In this document: positions 17,854 through 27,721 of the stretch, piece by piece
How the letters are laid out: each line of letters begins with the position of its first letter
Position numbering within the stretch: the first letter of the stretch is position 1
Assembly: GCF_007845675.1 (NCBI RefSeq)
Contig: NZ_VOBR01000001.1
Location: 62,001-126,000, forward strand
Source: Lentzea tibetensis
Lineage (GTDB): Bacteria; Actinomycetota; Actinomycetes; Mycobacteriales; Pseudonocardiaceae
Direction of reading: 5' to 3'
DNA: 64,000 nt
Notes under the pieces: model-generated
The model's input: only the letters and a program-made list of their open reading frames with translations
Told to the model about the DNA's origin: nothing
The model's database searches: none
Translations under genes and position numbers: made by a program

Positions 17854-18818
17854 GCGGCCCGCTCGGTGGGCGGCTGCACGTCGGCCAGCAGCGAGGCGAC
17901 CACTTGCTCGACGGTGGTGCCGTCGAACTGGGCTTCGGGCGCGAGCAGGATTCGGTGGCTCAGCACGGGAACAGCGAGCTCGGCGACGTCGTCCGGCAGC
18001 ACGTAGTGCCGGCCGTGCGCGATCGCCCAGGTCTTGGCGCAGCGGACGTGCGCGAGGCACCCGCGCACGGACACCCCGAGCCGGACCGCGGGATGGACGC
18101 GCGACGCCTCGGCGAGTCTGCTCACGTACCCGAGGACAGCGGGGTCGACGTGCACCTGGTCGGCCACGGCCGCCAGCTGCCCCACGGCGGCCGACGCGAT
18201 CGCGGGCGGGACGTTGACCGTGCGGTCGCGCGTGGCGGCGTCCGCCAGCAGCGCGACGGTGGCGTTGTGATCCGGATAGCCGATACCGGTCTTCATCAGG
18301 AACCGGTCGAGCTGGGCCTCCGGCAACGGGTACGTACCGGCCTGCTCGATGGGGTTCTGCGTCGCGATCACCATGAAGGGCCTGCCGACCGCGTGCGCGA
18401 CGCCGTCGACGGTGACCCGCCCTTCCTCCATCACCTCGAGCAGCGCCGACTGGGTCTTCGGTGAAGCCCGGTTGATCTCGTCGACCAGCACGATGGAGTT
18501 CAGGATCGGTCCGGGGTGGAACTGGAACTGCTGGGTGCGCTGGTCGTAGATCTGCACGCCGGTCACGTCGGACGGCAGCAGGTCCGGCGTGAACTGGATC
18601 CGCGCGTGCGAACCGTGCACGGTGTTCGCGATCGCCTTGGCGAGCGATGTCTTCCCGGTGCCGGGGAAGTCCTCCAGCAGAAGATGCCCCTCGGAAAGCA
18701 GGCACGTCAGCGCCAGCCGGATCACGTCCTCCTTTCCGGAAATGGCTCTGGCGACGTTGAGCACCATCTGGTCGAACGTCTGCGCGAAGAGACGCGCCTG
18801 GTCAGGAGTGGCGGCCAT
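17850..18818 (-). CDS. MoxR family AAA+ ATPase
   Basis: 322-aa AAA+ ATPase. Walker A is EDFPGTGKTSLAKA; Walker B is SIVLVDEINRA; sensor and lid regions include VIATQNPIEQAGTYPLPEAQ and LDRF, a hallmark of the MoxR group. It probably remodels or inserts a partner together with the DUF58 protein that overlaps it. The start codon ATG 18818 lies 27 bp after the stop of the giant Ig/FN3 gene. No separate promoter is apparent in that gap, so it belongs to the same operon. Confidence 0.95.
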   Translation of the reverse strand: MAATPDQARLFAQTFDQMVLNVARAISGKEDVIRLALTCLLSEGHLLLEDFPGTGKTSLAKAIANTVHGSHARIQFTPDLLPSDVTGVQIYDQRTQQFQFHPGPILNSIVLVDEINRASPKTQSALLEVMEEGRVTVDGVAHAVGRPFMVIATQNPIEQAGTYPLPEAQLDRFLMKTGIGYPDHNATVALLADAATRDRTVNVPPAIASAAVGQLAAVADQVHVDPAVLGYVSRLAEASRVHPAVRLGVSVRGCLAHVRCAKTWAIAHGRHYVLPDDVAELAVPVLSHRILLAPEAQFDGTTVEQVVASLLADVQPPTERAA

Positions 18819-18845
18819 GAGAATTTCCGTTTCTGTGTTCGCGCA

Positions 18846-21800
18846 TCAGGACCACACCATTTCGCCGCGCACGCCACCGCACGTGACGTAGACGCGTTCA
18901 CCGGGATAGCCGTACCAGTTCCTGGTCTGCCTGCGCTGGTTCGGCCCGAAGCTCTCGTTGACGAATCCGACCGGTCCGTGGTCGCTGTTGAACGTGCACG
19001 TGACGTTTCCGTTGAAATTCGCGGTCTGCACCACGATGTACGCGCAGGACGAGTGCGAGCAGGTGCCACCGCCACACGGCGCGCCACCACCGCCGCCGCA
19101 AGGGCCGCCCTTGGAGACGGTCACGGAGGGTGATGGGGCGGGTGGCGCGGGCGTGCCCTGCGTCTTGGACTGGCTCACCTGCGGGCGGGTGCCGTCGGAG
19201 ACGGTCACCGTGATCGTGTCGCTGCTGCTGTAGCCGACGTTGTCGCTGCCGGACCAGCTCCACGCTCCGACCCCGGTGGTGAAGGTCTGGCTCTGCCTGC
19301 TCGTCTGGACCTGCACCGTCGCGGGCTTGCCGTTCGGGTCGACCGAGACGCTGAAGTCGACCACGGGGCCGTTGGCCGAGGTGTTGAGGACGAGGTTGCG
19401 GATCGGCCCGTATGCCGTGACACCCGCGGTGGCGGGGCTGTTGCACGGGTTGCCCGCGTAGGCGCCGCCGCCACTGCCGTTGCACGCCTGCAGCGACAAG
19501 GTGACCGCCTGACCGTTCGGCAGTCCGGTCACGGTCTGGGTGGCGCCTGCCTGGCCACCCGTCGGGTAGGTCCAGGTACCGCAGGAGCCGCCGCTCCAGG
19601 TGCAGGTGACCGTGTTGGACTTGCCGTGCGACGCGGGTGCGTCGAACCGAAGGGTCGCCTGGCCGTCCGCGCCGGTGGGCGTGGCGGTGAACCCGGTGAT
19701 CGGGTCCGGTGTCGCCGTGGCCTCCATCTGCGCGGCTGGGCTCGCCGGTGACGTGTGGCCGACGCCGTTCGCCGCGGTGACGGAGTACGCGTAGATCGTG
19801 CCGTCGTTCGCTAGTCCGTCGTCGACGCAGGTCGTGGCCTGCACGTTCGTGCACACCGTCTTCGTGCCCGCGCCGGTGCGGGTCAGCGTGTAGGTGGCCG
19901 GAGCCGGTCCGTTCGGGCTGACCGCCGACCACGACACGGTGACCGCGCGGGTCGAAGAGTTGGCCGCGTTCGCCGCGGTGAAGGTCGGCGCGGCCGGCGG
20001 CTGAGGTGTGCCTGCCGACTGGCCCTCCACCGTCGCGGCCGGTCCTGGGCCCTGCGCGTTCACCGCGATGACCGTGAAGACGTGCTTCGCGTTGTTGTCG
20101 AGCCCGGTCGCGGTCGCGCCGGTCGCGCCGCCGGGCGCGGTCGCCTGGCCTCCGCCGGACCAGCTGATCTCGTACCGCAGCACGGCCGTGCCGTCGTTCT
20201 GCGGCGCGTTCCAGCTCAGCTGCAGCGTGCCGTCCTGCGGGTTCGACGTGCTCAGCGCCGTGACGGCACCGGGAACCGTGTTCGGTCTCGCCGGAGCCGA
20301 ACCACCGCTGGGCTTGCCCCAGCCGACCACGTTGTGGGCGCGGACCGTGAACGTGTAGTCGGTGCCGTTGGACAGCCCGGTGATCGAGCACGGCGAGGCC
20401 GGACACGTCTGCTTGCCACCGCTGTACTCGACCTCGTACGAGTCGATGGGCGCGCCGTTGCTCGCGGGCGCCGACCAGCTCAGCTCGACGACCTTGCTCA
20501 ACACCGTCCGACCGGGAACCGGCACGCCCGGCGCGTCCGGGACGCCGAGCACGTTGACCGTGATCCGGCCGGTGACCTTGCGGTCGTCACGTGCCGCGTC
20601 CGCGACGTCCGTGATGACGACGCTGAACACGATGCCGCCGTGAGCATCGCCGCTCGGCGTGATTCGCACGGACGAACCCTCGTGGGCGGCGGACGCCCCC
20701 GCTCCGGACACCTGGCTCACGCCGAGGACGGTGATCTTGGGGTCGCGCAGCTGCGTGCGGACGTACGAGACGAGGTCGACGGTGGCGGTGTCACCCGCCT
20801 TCACGCCGTCGACGGTCACGGGTGCGATCGAGGGCGGCGCGGCGGAGGCGACCTTCACCGCGATCTTCCCCTTGGGACCGTCGAATCCCTCGGCACCGAC
20901 CTCGATCGTGCCGGTGGTTCCCGGCTTGGTGCCGCCGGCCGCGGTCACCGAGACGGTCCGGCCCGAGGCCTCCAGCGTCACGCCGTCGGCCTGCTCCAGC
21001 CAGGTGGCCGTGTAGCGCAGGCCGGCCAGCTTCGCGCGGTCCGCGACCCAGACGTGGCACACCGACGTGACGTCCAGCTTGGCCGGCGCACCACCCTCGA
21101 CGACGGTCAGCGGTGCGGCCGGACAGCGCAGCACGGGCGTGTCCGGCCCGACCTGGACCGGCACGGTGATCACCGCGGTCAGTCCCTGCGGGTCGGTGAG
21201 CGAGTTCCCGTCGGTGACCTGGAAGGTGACCGCGGCGGGACCGGTGTAGCCACCGCGCGCGGCCAGCACGAGCTCGGTGTCGCCCTGGTTGCGCACCTCG
21301 AGCCCGGACGGCGGCGCGCCCCACATCTTGTCGGTGGTGGTCAGCTTCACCTGCTTGCCCGACGGCGCGATCACGTAGTCCGCGATCGCGATCGTCGTCG
21401 CCCCGTCGGCGGGCACCTCGATCGTCTGGTCCGGCTTCGCGTACGGCGCGCCCGAACCAGGCGCAGGCACGTGGATGAGCCCGACCGCGGTCGCACCCGA
21501 ACCGTCGGTGATCTCGTACGCGATCGTGCGCGGGTGGTCGCCGACCGGGACGGTCACCTTCCCGGCCGAGGTCTTCGCCTGGTCGTGGAACACCCGGCTG
21601 ACCTTCAGCGCGCTGACCGGACCGTCCTGGTCGCCGGACTTCTCCAGTACGTCGACCTCCACGGTGTCGGCGTCCTTGCCCGGCCGCGGGAACACGTCGC
21701 CCGCGATCGGCGGCACCGCGTAGTCCTGCTGGCTGCGCACGGTCAGCGTGGCGATCGAAGGCTGCGCGACGCCGTCGGTGATCCGGTACGGGACCACGAC

Positions 21801-24800
21801 CGGCTTGCCGGAGAGGTCGGGTGCGGTCACCTCGACGAAGCCGTCCTTGATCGGGAACTGCTTGTCGAGGGGCTCGACCTCGATCACGCCGTCCGGGGTG
21901 CGCAGGTCGTTGGCGAGCAGGTCGACGACGAGCTTCGCGCCGGGAGACGCGGTGATGACGTCGTCGACGGCGACCGGCGGCTGCGGATCTCCGGGCGGCA
22001 CGATCGCGACCCGGACCGTGGATTCCCCCGTCTTGCCGTACGGGTCGGTGACGACGTAGCCGAAGGAGTCCGTTCCGCTGCTCGTCGGGAACGCCTGGTA
22101 GGTCAGCGAGGTGGCGCCGATCCCGGCCACCCTGCCCAGCGCAGGCGCCGAGGTCAGCCCGGTGACCGCGGCCGAGTCGCCGTCCGGGTCGATGCCGCTG
22201 ACCGGCACGGTGACCGTCACCGAGTCGCCTGCGACGACCCTGACCTCGACCGATCGCGGTGTCGGCGGCTGGTTCGGGTTGGTCTCCGCCGGTGCGGGGT
22301 GCACCGTGACAGTGGCGTGGCCGACGGCCTGGTCCCCTGACTCGTTCTGCGCGACGTAGTCGACCGAGACGACCATCGGGGTGTCGACCTTCTGGGGCGC
22401 GACGTAGCGGACGAGGTTGCCCGACACGTACGCGTCGCCCACGCCGGAACGGCCGTCGCGGGCGGTCACGGTCAGCTTGCCGCGACCGTTCTGCACGTTC
22501 GGCTGGAGCGAGAGCGGCGCGCCACCGGGCGAGATGTCGTTGTCCAGCACCGGGATCGTGACCGAGTCGCCCGCGCGGGCCGCCGCGTAGTCGTCCTTCG
22601 GCACCGGGGTGTCGTCGGCGGGCGGCGGCACCTGCGTCACGGTGACCTCGCCGGTCACCGGCCCGGTGACCCCGTCCGTCACCGCGTATCGGACCAGTTG
22701 CGGATTCGGGTCCACGGTCGGCGACAACGCATTGAGTCTCAGCCACCGCCCCTTGACCACGGCCACCTCGACCTGCGGATCGGCACCGACGACGGTCGCC
22801 TGCTGCACGCCGAGCAGGGCTCCGGACGGGCTGAAGTCGTTGCCGAGCACATCGACGATCACCGGTTCCTGACCCCGCACGACTGCGGTGTCCGGCATCG
22901 CGACCGGCGGCGGTGGCGACGAGGGCGCGGCGACCACGTCCACCCGCAGCGATCCCTTCGCGAACGGTGCGTTGCCGAAGGCCGCGGTGTAGTCCAGCAG
23001 CACCGTGCCGGGCTTGGTGCCGGTGACCACGACGGTCCCGGTTCGGACATCGGTGGTCACGGTCGTACCGATGGGTGGTGCGACCTCGGCGGCCAGCCTC
23101 AGCTCGGCCGCGGGGTCAGCGGGATCGGACCCCGGCAGGTCGTTCTCCAACGGCCGCACCGTGACCGGGCTGCCGACCTGGCCCCGTGCGACGTCCGGCC
23201 GCGCGACGGGTGCGACGGCCGTGGCCGACGCGGGGTCCTGCACGGTCACGCGCTCGGTGCCGGGCACGGGTTCACCGACACCGTCGGTGATGCGGTAGTC
23301 GATCGGCTGAGGGCCGGCCTCGACCGGGGCCGAGTACTCGACGAACCCGGTCGCCGTCGTGGTCGCGGAACCCGCCTTCGCCGACGCCTCGACCAGCACC
23401 AGCGGGTCGCCGTCGAAGTCGCGCCAGTCGGCGAGCACCGGGAGGGACAGCTGGCCTCCGGACGCGACGGACCACTCCTGCGGCTCGGCGCCCTTGCGGA
23501 GGGCGGGTAGCTCGTTCTGGGCGGTCGTCCTGATCTGAACCGTCACCGCGGCCGTCGCGTTGAGACCCTTCCCGTCGTCGACCGTGTACTTGAAGTGGAT
23601 GTCCGGGCTCTGCTCCGGCACGGTGACCTCGACGGTCTGACCGTCCGGAGCGACCGTGAGCGCGGCCGCCTTGCTGTCGGGCTCCGTGACGGACGAGATC
23701 GACAGGATGTTGCCCGCCGGGTCGGAGTCGTTGTCCAGCACGTGCAGCACCGTCGTGCGGCCCGGCCGGGCGCCGAGCGTGTCGTCGACGGCTTTCGGGG
23801 GCTTGTCCCGCGCCGACTCGGTCGTGTTCTCGTTCTTGTCCTTGTCGCTCGGGTTCTCCTGCGGCGGCGGCTTCACCGACGACCAGTCGTCGACCTTCTG
23901 CTGGCTGCCGAGGTCCCACACCGCACCGGTCGCGAGATCGTTGAGGACGATCGCGGACCTGTTGACCCTGAACACGGGCTTCACGAGCGCCTTGAGGTCC
24001 TTCAGGTTGCCCGGTGCCGCCGGACTGCCACCGCACGAACGGGCGTAGCCACCGCCCTGGCCCGCCCACGCCGCGTGGACGCAGTCACCGAGGCGGACCG
24101 GTGCCGCGGGCTCGCCGTCCGCTGACTCGTACAGCTTCTTCTCGGCCTTGCCGTCGAGACTGAACGCGACGAGCGACTCGGGCGTCGCGACGACGACCTG
24201 GTCCGCGTCGGGGCCGGGCTGCTGGAGCACCGCGTCCTGGCCGGTTCGGGCGGTGCCATCCGGGAGCACCAGGGTTCCGGATGTCGCGTCCAGCACGACC
24301 AGGCTCGAGCCGACCACGGTCGCACGAGGCGCCTTCACGGGCGTGGGTACGGTGCCGTACCTGGCTTCCGCGAACCCGGACCCGCTCGGCTCGACCCGCG
24401 CCGTGCGGCCGTTGGCCGCCACCGCGTGAACGGTGCCGTCGACGCCGATCGCGAGCGACGCCGCCTCCGCTGCATCGATCGTGGCGACGGGCGGGCTCGC
24501 CGGGTCCAGTGGGCCGAGCGTCGAGACACCGGACCGGGTGTCGACCCGTGCGGCCCAGACCTTGCCCGACGCCGGGTCGAGCGCCGCGAGGGTGCCGCCT
24601 CTCAGCTGTACTTGGGCAGCCGGAGGAAGAGCCACACCTTGATCACTCAACGTGACCGATCGAGCGACGTCGACCGGGAACAACCTGCCACCGGCGAGGT
24701 CCCTTGCGACCACCGCGGCGGCGTCCTGGGTCACGTCGAGCTGGTAGTTCTGCTGCGCGCCGCCGGGTGGATAAAATGCCGCGTCAAGAGAACCGACGGG

Positions 24801-25064
24801 TTTGTTCAGCCTCCCGAAAAGACCATCGCGATCACTCGTGACCCACACACCACCGTCATTCAGATCGACCTGACGCGCGGGATTTCCTTCTGAAGAGAAG
24901 GCATATGCCACGAGCAACGCAGCAGCGAGCGTCAACACCGTTCCGGACGCGATCGCAGTCTGGTGCTTTCGTAAGAAACCCAAGATCCCCTCACCAGCCG
25001 CGGCCGAAGAAGTGCGTTCAACGGGTCCTATCGACGGGAGGGCCGAATGTGTTGCACCTTTCAC
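18846..25064 (-). CDS. Giant Ig-like / fibronectin type III membrane-anchored protein
   Basis: About 2072 aa. Residues 37-56 form one membrane segment (LTLAAALLVAYAF) after a short cytoplasmic tail. Outside, the first 400 residues are beta-rich, possibly a propeller. A long array of Ig-like repeats follows, marked by variants of VLDNDSDPAGN (also VLGNDFSPSG, VLDNDISPGG, LLANDLRTPDG). About three FN3 domains follow (about 1505-1780; ELSWSAPASNGAPIDSYEVEY is representative in part). The end is a Gly/Cys-rich linker and a Cys-containing terminal domain. The start is uncertain: GTG 25064, 19 bp after the kinase stop, lacks a clear ribosome-binding site. It is probably a surface fibre or a wall-spanning part of the secretion locus (inference). 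Confidence 0.85.
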   Translation of the reverse strand: MKGATHSALPSIGPVERTSSAAAGEGILGFLRKHQTAIASGTVLTLAAALLVAYAFSSEGNPARQVDLNDGGVWVTSDRDGLFGRLNKPVGSLDAAFYPPGGAQQNYQLDVTQDAAAVVARDLAGGRLFPVDVARSVTLSDQGVALPPAAQVQLRGGTLAALDPASGKVWAARVDTRSGVSTLGPLDPASPPVATIDAAEAASLAIGVDGTVHAVAANGRTARVEPSGSGFAEARYGTVPTPVKAPRATVVGSSLVVLDATSGTLVLPDGTARTGQDAVLQQPGPDADQVVVATPESLVAFSLDGKAEKKLYESADGEPAAPVRLGDCVHAAWAGQGGGYARSCGGSPAAPGNLKDLKALVKPVFRVNRSAIVLNDLATGAVWDLGSQQKVDDWSSVKPPPQENPSDKDKNENTTESARDKPPKAVDDTLGARPGRTTVLHVLDNDSDPAGNILSISSVTEPDSKAAALTVAPDGQTVEVTVPEQSPDIHFKYTVDDGKGLNATAAVTVQIRTTAQNELPALRKGAEPQEWSVASGGQLSLPVLADWRDFDGDPLVLVEASAKAGSATTTATGFVEYSAPVEAGPQPIDYRITDGVGEPVPGTERVTVQDPASATAVAPVARPDVARGQVGSPVTVRPLENDLPGSDPADPAAELRLAAEVAPPIGTTVTTDVRTGTVVVTGTKPGTVLLDYTAAFGNAPFAKGSLRVDVVAAPSSPPPPVAMPDTAVVRGQEPVIVDVLGNDFSPSGALLGVQQATVVGADPQVEVAVVKGRWLRLNALSPTVDPNPQLVRYAVTDGVTGPVTGEVTVTQVPPPADDTPVPKDDYAAARAGDSVTIPVLDNDISPGGAPLSLQPNVQNGRGKLTVTARDGRSGVGDAYVSGNLVRYVAPQKVDTPMVVSVDYVAQNESGDQAVGHATVTVHPAPAETNPNQPPTPRSVEVRVVAGDSVTVTVPVSGIDPDGDSAAVTGLTSAPALGRVAGIGATSLTYQAFPTSSGTDSFGYVVTDPYGKTGESTVRVAIVPPGDPQPPVAVDDVITASPGAKLVVDLLANDLRTPDGVIEVEPLDKQFPIKDGFVEVTAPDLSGKPVVVPYRITDGVAQPSIATLTVRSQQDYAVPPIAGDVFPRPGKDADTVEVDVLEKSGDQDGPVSALKVSRVFHDQAKTSAGKVTVPVGDHPRTIAYEITDGSGATAVGLIHVPAPGSGAPYAKPDQTIEVPADGATTIAIADYVIAPSGKQVKLTTTDKMWGAPPSGLEVRNQGDTELVLAARGGYTGPAAVTFQVTDGNSLTDPQGLTAVITVPVQVGPDTPVLRCPAAPLTVVEGGAPAKLDVTSVCHVWVADRAKLAGLRYTATWLEQADGVTLEASGRTVSVTAAGGTKPGTTGTIEVGAEGFDGPKGKIAVKVASAAPPSIAPVTVDGVKAGDTATVDLVSYVRTQLRDPKITVLGVSQVSGAGASAAHEGSSVRITPSGDAHGGIVFSVVITDVADAARDDRKVTGRITVNVLGVPDAPGVPVPGRTVLSKVVELSWSAPASNGAPIDSYEVEYSGGKQTCPASPCSITGLSNGTDYTFTVRAHNVVGWGKPSGGSAPARPNTVPGAVTALSTSNPQDGTLQLSWNAPQNDGTAVLRYEISWSGGGQATAPGGATGATATGLDNNAKHVFTVIAVNAQGPGPAATVEGQSAGTPQPPAAPTFTAANAANSSTRAVTVSWSAVSPNGPAPATYTLTRTGAGTKTVCTNVQATTCVDDGLANDGTIYAYSVTAANGVGHTSPASPAAQMEATATPDPITGFTATPTGADGQATLRFDAPASHGKSNTVTCTWSGGSCGTWTYPTGGQAGATQTVTGLPNGQAVTLSLQACNGSGGGAYAGNPCNSPATAGVTAYGPIRNLVLNTSANGPVVDFSVSVDPNGKPATVQVQTSRQSQTFTTGVGAWSWSGSDNVGYSSSDTITVTVSDGTRPQVSQSKTQGTPAPPAPSPSVTVSKGGPCGGGGGAPCGGGTCSHSSCAYIVVQTANFNGNVTCTFNSDHGPVGFVNESFGPNQRRQTRNWYGYPGERVYVTCGGVRGEMVWS

Positions 25065-25083
25065 TCGGTTGATGGCAGGTATT

Positions 25084-26553
25084 TCAGGATCCGCATCCTT
25101 CGGGTGACCACTCTGCGGCCGCGTTGCTCCCGTCGGCGCGCACGACCTTGATCTGCACGCACACCGGACCTGCCGACGGCACGTCCACCGACGGCGTCGT
25201 GACGACACCGGTGCGCCCGTCAGCGGTCCGCCAGGAGAACGTGTCCGTGGCCTGTTGCGCCGAGTACGTCCAGGTGAAGCGCAGCACGTCCCCGCCGACC
25301 CTGGTCGCGGTGATCACCGGTTTGCCCGGTGGAGCGTTGTCCGCGCCCGCGTTCTGCTGGAGTGCGGACGCGTCGGGCACGGACGTCATCCGCGCGGGCG
25401 GCGGAGTCTCCTCGCCCGACAAGAGGATCAGGCCACCAGTGATCGCGCCAGCCGTGACCGCGGCAGCGGCCGCGTACACCGGCCACCGGGGCCGCGGCGG
25501 CTCGGGCTCGGGTGGCGCGGGCGGCGGTGGCGGTGCCGGACGTCTCTGCGTCACGGCCACCGCCGGACGAGCCGAAGTGTGCGCGGCGGGAACGTGGGGT
25601 TGTGCGACGAAGATGGGCAGCGAGGTCTTGACGCGCTTGCCGGTGACGGTGAGGTCGGACACAGGCCGGTCGCGCTCCTTCACCGGGACCGCGACCGCCT
25701 TGAGCGCCAGGGGTGTCTCGGCGGCCGCGAGCTCGCGCTGGATCGCCTGGAGTCGCGCGGCGAACTCCTTCGCCGAGTCAGGGCGATCGGCTGGATTCGT
25801 CGCCATCGCCAGGCGCAGCAACTTCTCCAGCGACTGCGGCGCGCGGCCCGTCGGCGGAGGACTGCTCCGCATGATGCGCGCCTCGATCGCTGTTCGGGAG
25901 TTGTCGCCGTCCGGCACGACGAACGGCGAGTGCCCGGCGAGCAGGTGCCACAGCGTCGCGCCGAGCGAGAAGATCTCCGCGGGCACACCGGGGTTGACGT
26001 TGCTCGTCGAGCTGATCACCTCGGGCGGTGACCACGGCACGGAGAGCAGCACATCCCCTTCGATCTCCCGCGTCGCCAGCTGCCCGGCGATGCCGAAGTC
26101 CGTCAGGCACGGATCGTTGTACTCGTTGACCAGGATGTTGGCCGGCTTGATGTCCCGGTGCAGGATGTTCATCTCGTGCGCGGCCTGCACGGCGCTCGCG
26201 ATCTGGATGCCGATGCTCAGCACCCGTTCCGGCGAGAAGGGTTTCGCGTCGGCCAGCTTGCCGAGGTCGGAGTTCGGGCAGTACTGCATCATCAGGTACA
26301 GGTGGCCGTCGAACGTCTCGCCGACCTGGTACACCGTCACGATGTTCGAGTGGTTGCCTAGCGCGGCCATCGCCCTCGCCTCGGAAACGAACCGCTCGCG
26401 CACCGGGGCGGACAGCGCCGAGTCGTTGAGCACCTTGACCGCGACGTCCCTGTTCATGCCGAAGTCGTGGTAGAGGTGGAGGGTCGAGAAGCCGCCCTTG
26501 TCGAGCCTCCGCACGTAGCGGAAGCCGGGGATCTCGGGCAGTTCGTCAGGCAC
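25084..26553 (-). CDS. Membrane Ser/Thr protein kinase (PknB-like)
   Basis: 489-aa Hanks-type kinase. The Gly loop is DKGGFSTL (18-25), the ATP lysine K40 (VAVKVL), the alpha-C Glu E58, the catalytic D134 (HRDIKPAN) and the metal-binding D152 (DFG). The activation segment ends in PPE instead of APE. A Pro-rich linker leads to a membrane segment at about 370-395, and a short outside domain that looks FN3-like rather than PASTA. The GTG start overlaps the FHA stop by 8 bp (GTGCCTGA). With the FHA and PP2C genes just upstream it forms a phospho-signalling module in the secretion operon. Likely targets are the FHA proteins or EccC, which is inference. Confidence 0.94.
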   Translation of the reverse strand: MPDELPEIPGFRYVRRLDKGGFSTLHLYHDFGMNRDVAVKVLNDSALSAPVRERFVSEARAMAALGNHSNIVTVYQVGETFDGHLYLMMQYCPNSDLGKLADAKPFSPERVLSIGIQIASAVQAAHEMNILHRDIKPANILVNEYNDPCLTDFGIAGQLATREIEGDVLLSVPWSPPEVISSTSNVNPGVPAEIFSLGATLWHLLAGHSPFVVPDGDNSRTAIEARIMRSSPPPTGRAPQSLEKLLRLAMATNPADRPDSAKEFAARLQAIQRELAAAETPLALKAVAVPVKERDRPVSDLTVTGKRVKTSLPIFVAQPHVPAAHTSARPAVAVTQRRPAPPPPPAPPEPEPPRPRWPVYAAAAAVTAGAITGGLILLSGEETPPPARMTSVPDASALQQNAGADNAPPGKPVITATRVGGDVLRFTWTYSAQQATDTFSWRTADGRTGVVTTPSVDVPSAGPVCVQIKVVRADGSNAAAEWSPEGCGS

Positions 26554-27721
26554 TCGCCACCTCGTAGGTGAAGTAGGCGTCCTCGCTCAACGTCACCCGC
26601 GTGCCGGGGCACAGCACCGCCGGGATGTGCCCGGCGAGCTCCTGCGGCGACCATCCCGGCTGCGTCATGGTGGTGCCGTTCTTCGAGCCGAGATCGACGA
26701 CCAGCACGTCCCACCCGTCCAGTCGCACCTCGACGTGGTTGCGCGAGATGTCGGTGCTGTCGCCGACCTTCACCAGGTTCGCCCGGTTTCCCCGGTCGTC
26801 GGTGTGCGGATCGCGCCCCAGCACGACGTTGCGGTCGAGCGTGATCGTGTCCCCTGTGGACAGCCGGAGCACGCCGAGCGGCGGGCGCACCGCCACGAAC
26901 GACGTCTGCGCCGGAACTGCACCGCCACACAGCCGGCAATGCGTCGCAGCCTCTGGGTTCAGGTGCTGGTCCTGGCACTTGACCGCGCGGACCTGCGGCG
27001 CTCCCGAACCGCGCTCGGAGATCAGCATGCTCGTGTCGTCCTGCGTGACCACGCGGGTTCGGAGCACGGTCTCGGACATCTCGGCCCGTCCCGGTGCCGG
27101 GGCAGGTGCGGGGACGGGTGCCGCCCAGTCGATGGACGCGATGAAACCACCGGGCTCCTGTGCCAGGAGCTCGGTCACGCGCGCGGGTTCCGGCTGCGGT
27201 GCGGGCACCGCACGAGACTCAGGCTCCGGTTCCGGCACCGAGCGCACGATCGTCGTGGCCACCACTTCCTGACCCGCTTCTTCCCTCACCGCCTCGGGAA
27301 CAGTGCCCAGCGACACCACGAGCTCGGCAGCGAGCACCACTCCGGAGAGCAGCGGCAGCACCGGCCCCGTGCCCCCGGTCGTCAGGCGGAGCTGGACGAT
27401 CGACTCGTCGAGGTTGCGGTCCACCCACGTCATGACACCGGTGGCGTCGATCCGGCTCGCCTGGCCGTCCGCCCCGAGGCAGACGAGCCCGGCGCCACCG
27501 CGGACGACCGCCCGGCGCGGCGTCACCAGCGCGAAGCTGCCGACCGCGCGGAAGCCCTCGTGGACGATCGCCCCGAGCACGTCGTCCAGTTCGGCGTCCT
27601 CCCGGACGAGATCCCAGCACCGGCGCACGACCTCCGCGTCCGGCGGCGCGCCCAGCAGGAGCCAGACCTTCGCACCCACCACGGCAACCCACGTTCCGGG
27701 CACGTACTCGACGGCGGTCAT
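26546..27721 (-). CDS. FHA domain protein with zinc-ribbon-like motif
   Basis: 391 aa. The N-terminal 150 residues are an unassigned alpha/beta region. A Pro/Glu-rich linker follows, then a C-x-n-CxxC pair (KCQDQHLN and HCRLCGG) that may bind zinc. A C-terminal FHA domain (about 290-385) contains VVLGRDPHTDD, DISRNHVEVRLDG and GSKNGT, all the usual phosphothreonine-binding positions. It probably reads phosphorylation by the adjacent kinase. It starts 4 bp inside the PP2C stop and its own stop overlaps the kinase start. No membrane segment or signal peptide, so cytoplasmic. Confidence 0.9.
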   Translation of the reverse strand: MTAVEYVPGTWVAVVGAKVWLLLGAPPDAEVVRRCWDLVREDAELDDVLGAIVHEGFRAVGSFALVTPRRAVVRGGAGLVCLGADGQASRIDATGVMTWVDRNLDESIVQLRLTTGGTGPVLPLLSGVVLAAELVVSLGTVPEAVREEAGQEVVATTIVRSVPEPEPESRAVPAPQPEPARVTELLAQEPGGFIASIDWAAPVPAPAPAPGRAEMSETVLRTRVVTQDDTSMLISERGSGAPQVRAVKCQDQHLNPEAATHCRLCGGAVPAQTSFVAVRPPLGVLRLSTGDTITLDRNVVLGRDPHTDDRGNRANLVKVGDSTDISRNHVEVRLDGWDVLVVDLGSKNGTTMTQPGWSPQELAGHIPAVLCPGTRVTLSEDAYFTYEVASA

